6,872 nt of DNA, from the NCBI RefSeq assembly GCF_004138495.1, contig NZ_ML142851.1, positions 98,475-105,346 on the forward strand, written 5' to 3'. Each line of letters starts with the position of its first letter. The first letter of the stretch is position 1. The translations under genes were made by a program, and so were the position numbers. The notes beneath the pieces were generated by a model that ran no database searches, was not told the DNA's origin, and saw nothing but the letters and a program-made list of their open reading frames with translations. This DNA comes from Phytoactinopolyspora endophytica (GTDB lineage: Bacteria; Actinomycetota; Actinomycetes; Jiangellales; Jiangellaceae). Of this stretch, positions 6,237 to 6,872 are shown one piece after another.

Positions 6237-6872
6237 TCACAGGTGGCTGTCCATGCCTGGGCCGACTGGGGTACCGGTGAAGAAGAACACCGCCAGGACG
6301 GCGATCCACAGGACAAGGAATACCAACCCGAACGGGAGCGCGCGGGAGATGACCGTGCCGAGGCCGGCCTTAGGCTCGTAGGCACGCAGGAAACCAAGGA
6401 TGATCACCATGTACGGGTTGAGCGGGCTCAACCCGTTCGTCGACGAGTCGCCAATACGGAAGGCCGCCTGGACGAACCCCGGCTCGTAGCCGAGCAGCGC
6501 GAACATCGGGACGAAAACGGCCGCGAACAGGGCCCACTGTGCTGAGCCCGAGATCACGAACACGTTGATCAGGGCGGCCAGCAGGACGAACGCAACGATC
6601 GCTCCGAAGCCGGTGAAGCTGGCACGCTCGAGGAGGTCGGCGCCCGTTACCGCCAGCCACGACGACAGTCCGCTCCAGTTGAACAGGGCGAGAAACTGCG
6701 ACATGACGAAGGCCACGACCACGAACCCGGACACGTCCTTGACCGCACCGCTCATCATCGCTGCGATGCTCGAGCCGCCGGTGACCGTCCGGACCCGCAT
6801 GCCGTAGACGATCGCGGGCACGACCAGTGCCAGGAAGACGAGGAACACCACGGAGTCGAGCAGGGGTGACGA
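6237..6872 (-). CDS. abgT: AbgT-family transporter, C-terminal 211 residues (5' end outside window)
   Basis: The frame runs off the window edge with no start. The GTG at 6851 is internal, since seven further sense codons precede it. Full-length AbgT proteins are about 510 residues, so about 40% is seen, and it reaches the natural C-terminus. The family moves p-aminobenzoyl-glutamate into E. coli (AbgT), while homologues YdaH and MtrF export sulfonamide-type antimetabolites; direction cannot be told here. Several membrane helices are visible. The signature loop reads SGSAQWALFAAVFVPMF then FRIGDSSTNGLSPLNPY. The spacing Ser-x2-Trp-x17-Pro-x7-Arg-x2-Asp-x7-Pro (bases 6545-6423) equals that of the MtrF residues Ser417, Trp420, Pro438, Arg446, Asp449 and Pro457, recalled from the structural work as functionally important. 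All six are present, so the transporter should be functional. The amidohydrolase follows after 49 bp on the same strand, with no terminator evident, so the two are probably co-transcribed. Confidence 0.92.
   Translation of the reverse strand, partial: SSPLLDSVVFLVFLALVVPAIVYGMRVRTVTGGSSIAAMMSGAVKDVSGFVVVAFVMSQFLALFNWSGLSSWLAVTGADLLERASFTGFGAIVAFVLLAALINVFVISGSAQWALFAAVFVPMFALLGYEPGFVQAAFRIGDSSTNGLSPLNPYMVIILGFLRAYEPKAGLGTVISRALPFGLVFLVLWIAVLAVFFFTGTPVGPGMDSHL

Noticed and set aside
6188..6397. A longer start of the amidohydrolase, adding 70 residues
   Set aside because: The extension overlaps the AbgT coding end in another frame, is Ser/Pro/Arg-rich and unlike the family, and the ATG at 6187 begins exactly where the family's N-terminal strand begins.

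Overview
The window is about 6.9 kb of GC-rich chromosomal DNA. Codon third positions are dominated by G and C. The proteins look like those of an actinomycete (Actinomycetota): a class A-type penicillin-binding protein (PBP) with a long low-complexity tail, an adjacent GT87-like membrane protein as in the mycobacterial ponA1-Rv0051 arrangement, and an actinobacterial-style YflT-domain stress protein. The genus cannot be told from the sequence. There is no transposase, tRNA, rRNA, CRISPR array or phage gene.

Plus-strand half (2-4119): an envelope operon of three genes. First is the 3' part of a PBP with all three transpeptidase motifs visible and a tail of about 170 residues, first Glu/Pro-rich and then Asp/Gly-rich. 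Second is a polytopic GT87/DUF2029-like glycosyltransferase. Third is a PIG-V-like (GT76-type) mannosyltransferase that overlaps the second gene by the four bases ATGA. The likely theme is peptidoglycan cross-linking together with mannosyl or other glycosyl transfer from a polyprenyl-phosphate donor on the outer face of the membrane. The acceptors are not known from the sequence.

Minus-strand half (6872-4128): three genes read toward the first operon. An AbgT-family transporter (its 5' end lies outside the window) is followed 49 bp later by a 412-residue metal-dependent amidohydrolase of the imidazolonepropionase/prolidase-like group. The pair looks like an uptake (or export) and hydrolysis unit for a small amide or peptide-like compound. 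After a 341-bp gap comes a separate 159-residue general stress protein with its own strong ribosome binding site. It ends 8 bp from the end of the mannosyltransferase gene, and a GC hairpin sits at that convergent junction.

Most of the window is ordinary actinobacterial chromosome. The parts most worth a second look are the AbgT plus amidohydrolase pairing (the classic AbgT partners are M20 peptidase-like AbgA/AbgB), the Asp/Gly repeat tail of the PBP, and a small cluster of palindromes in the 341-bp gap.
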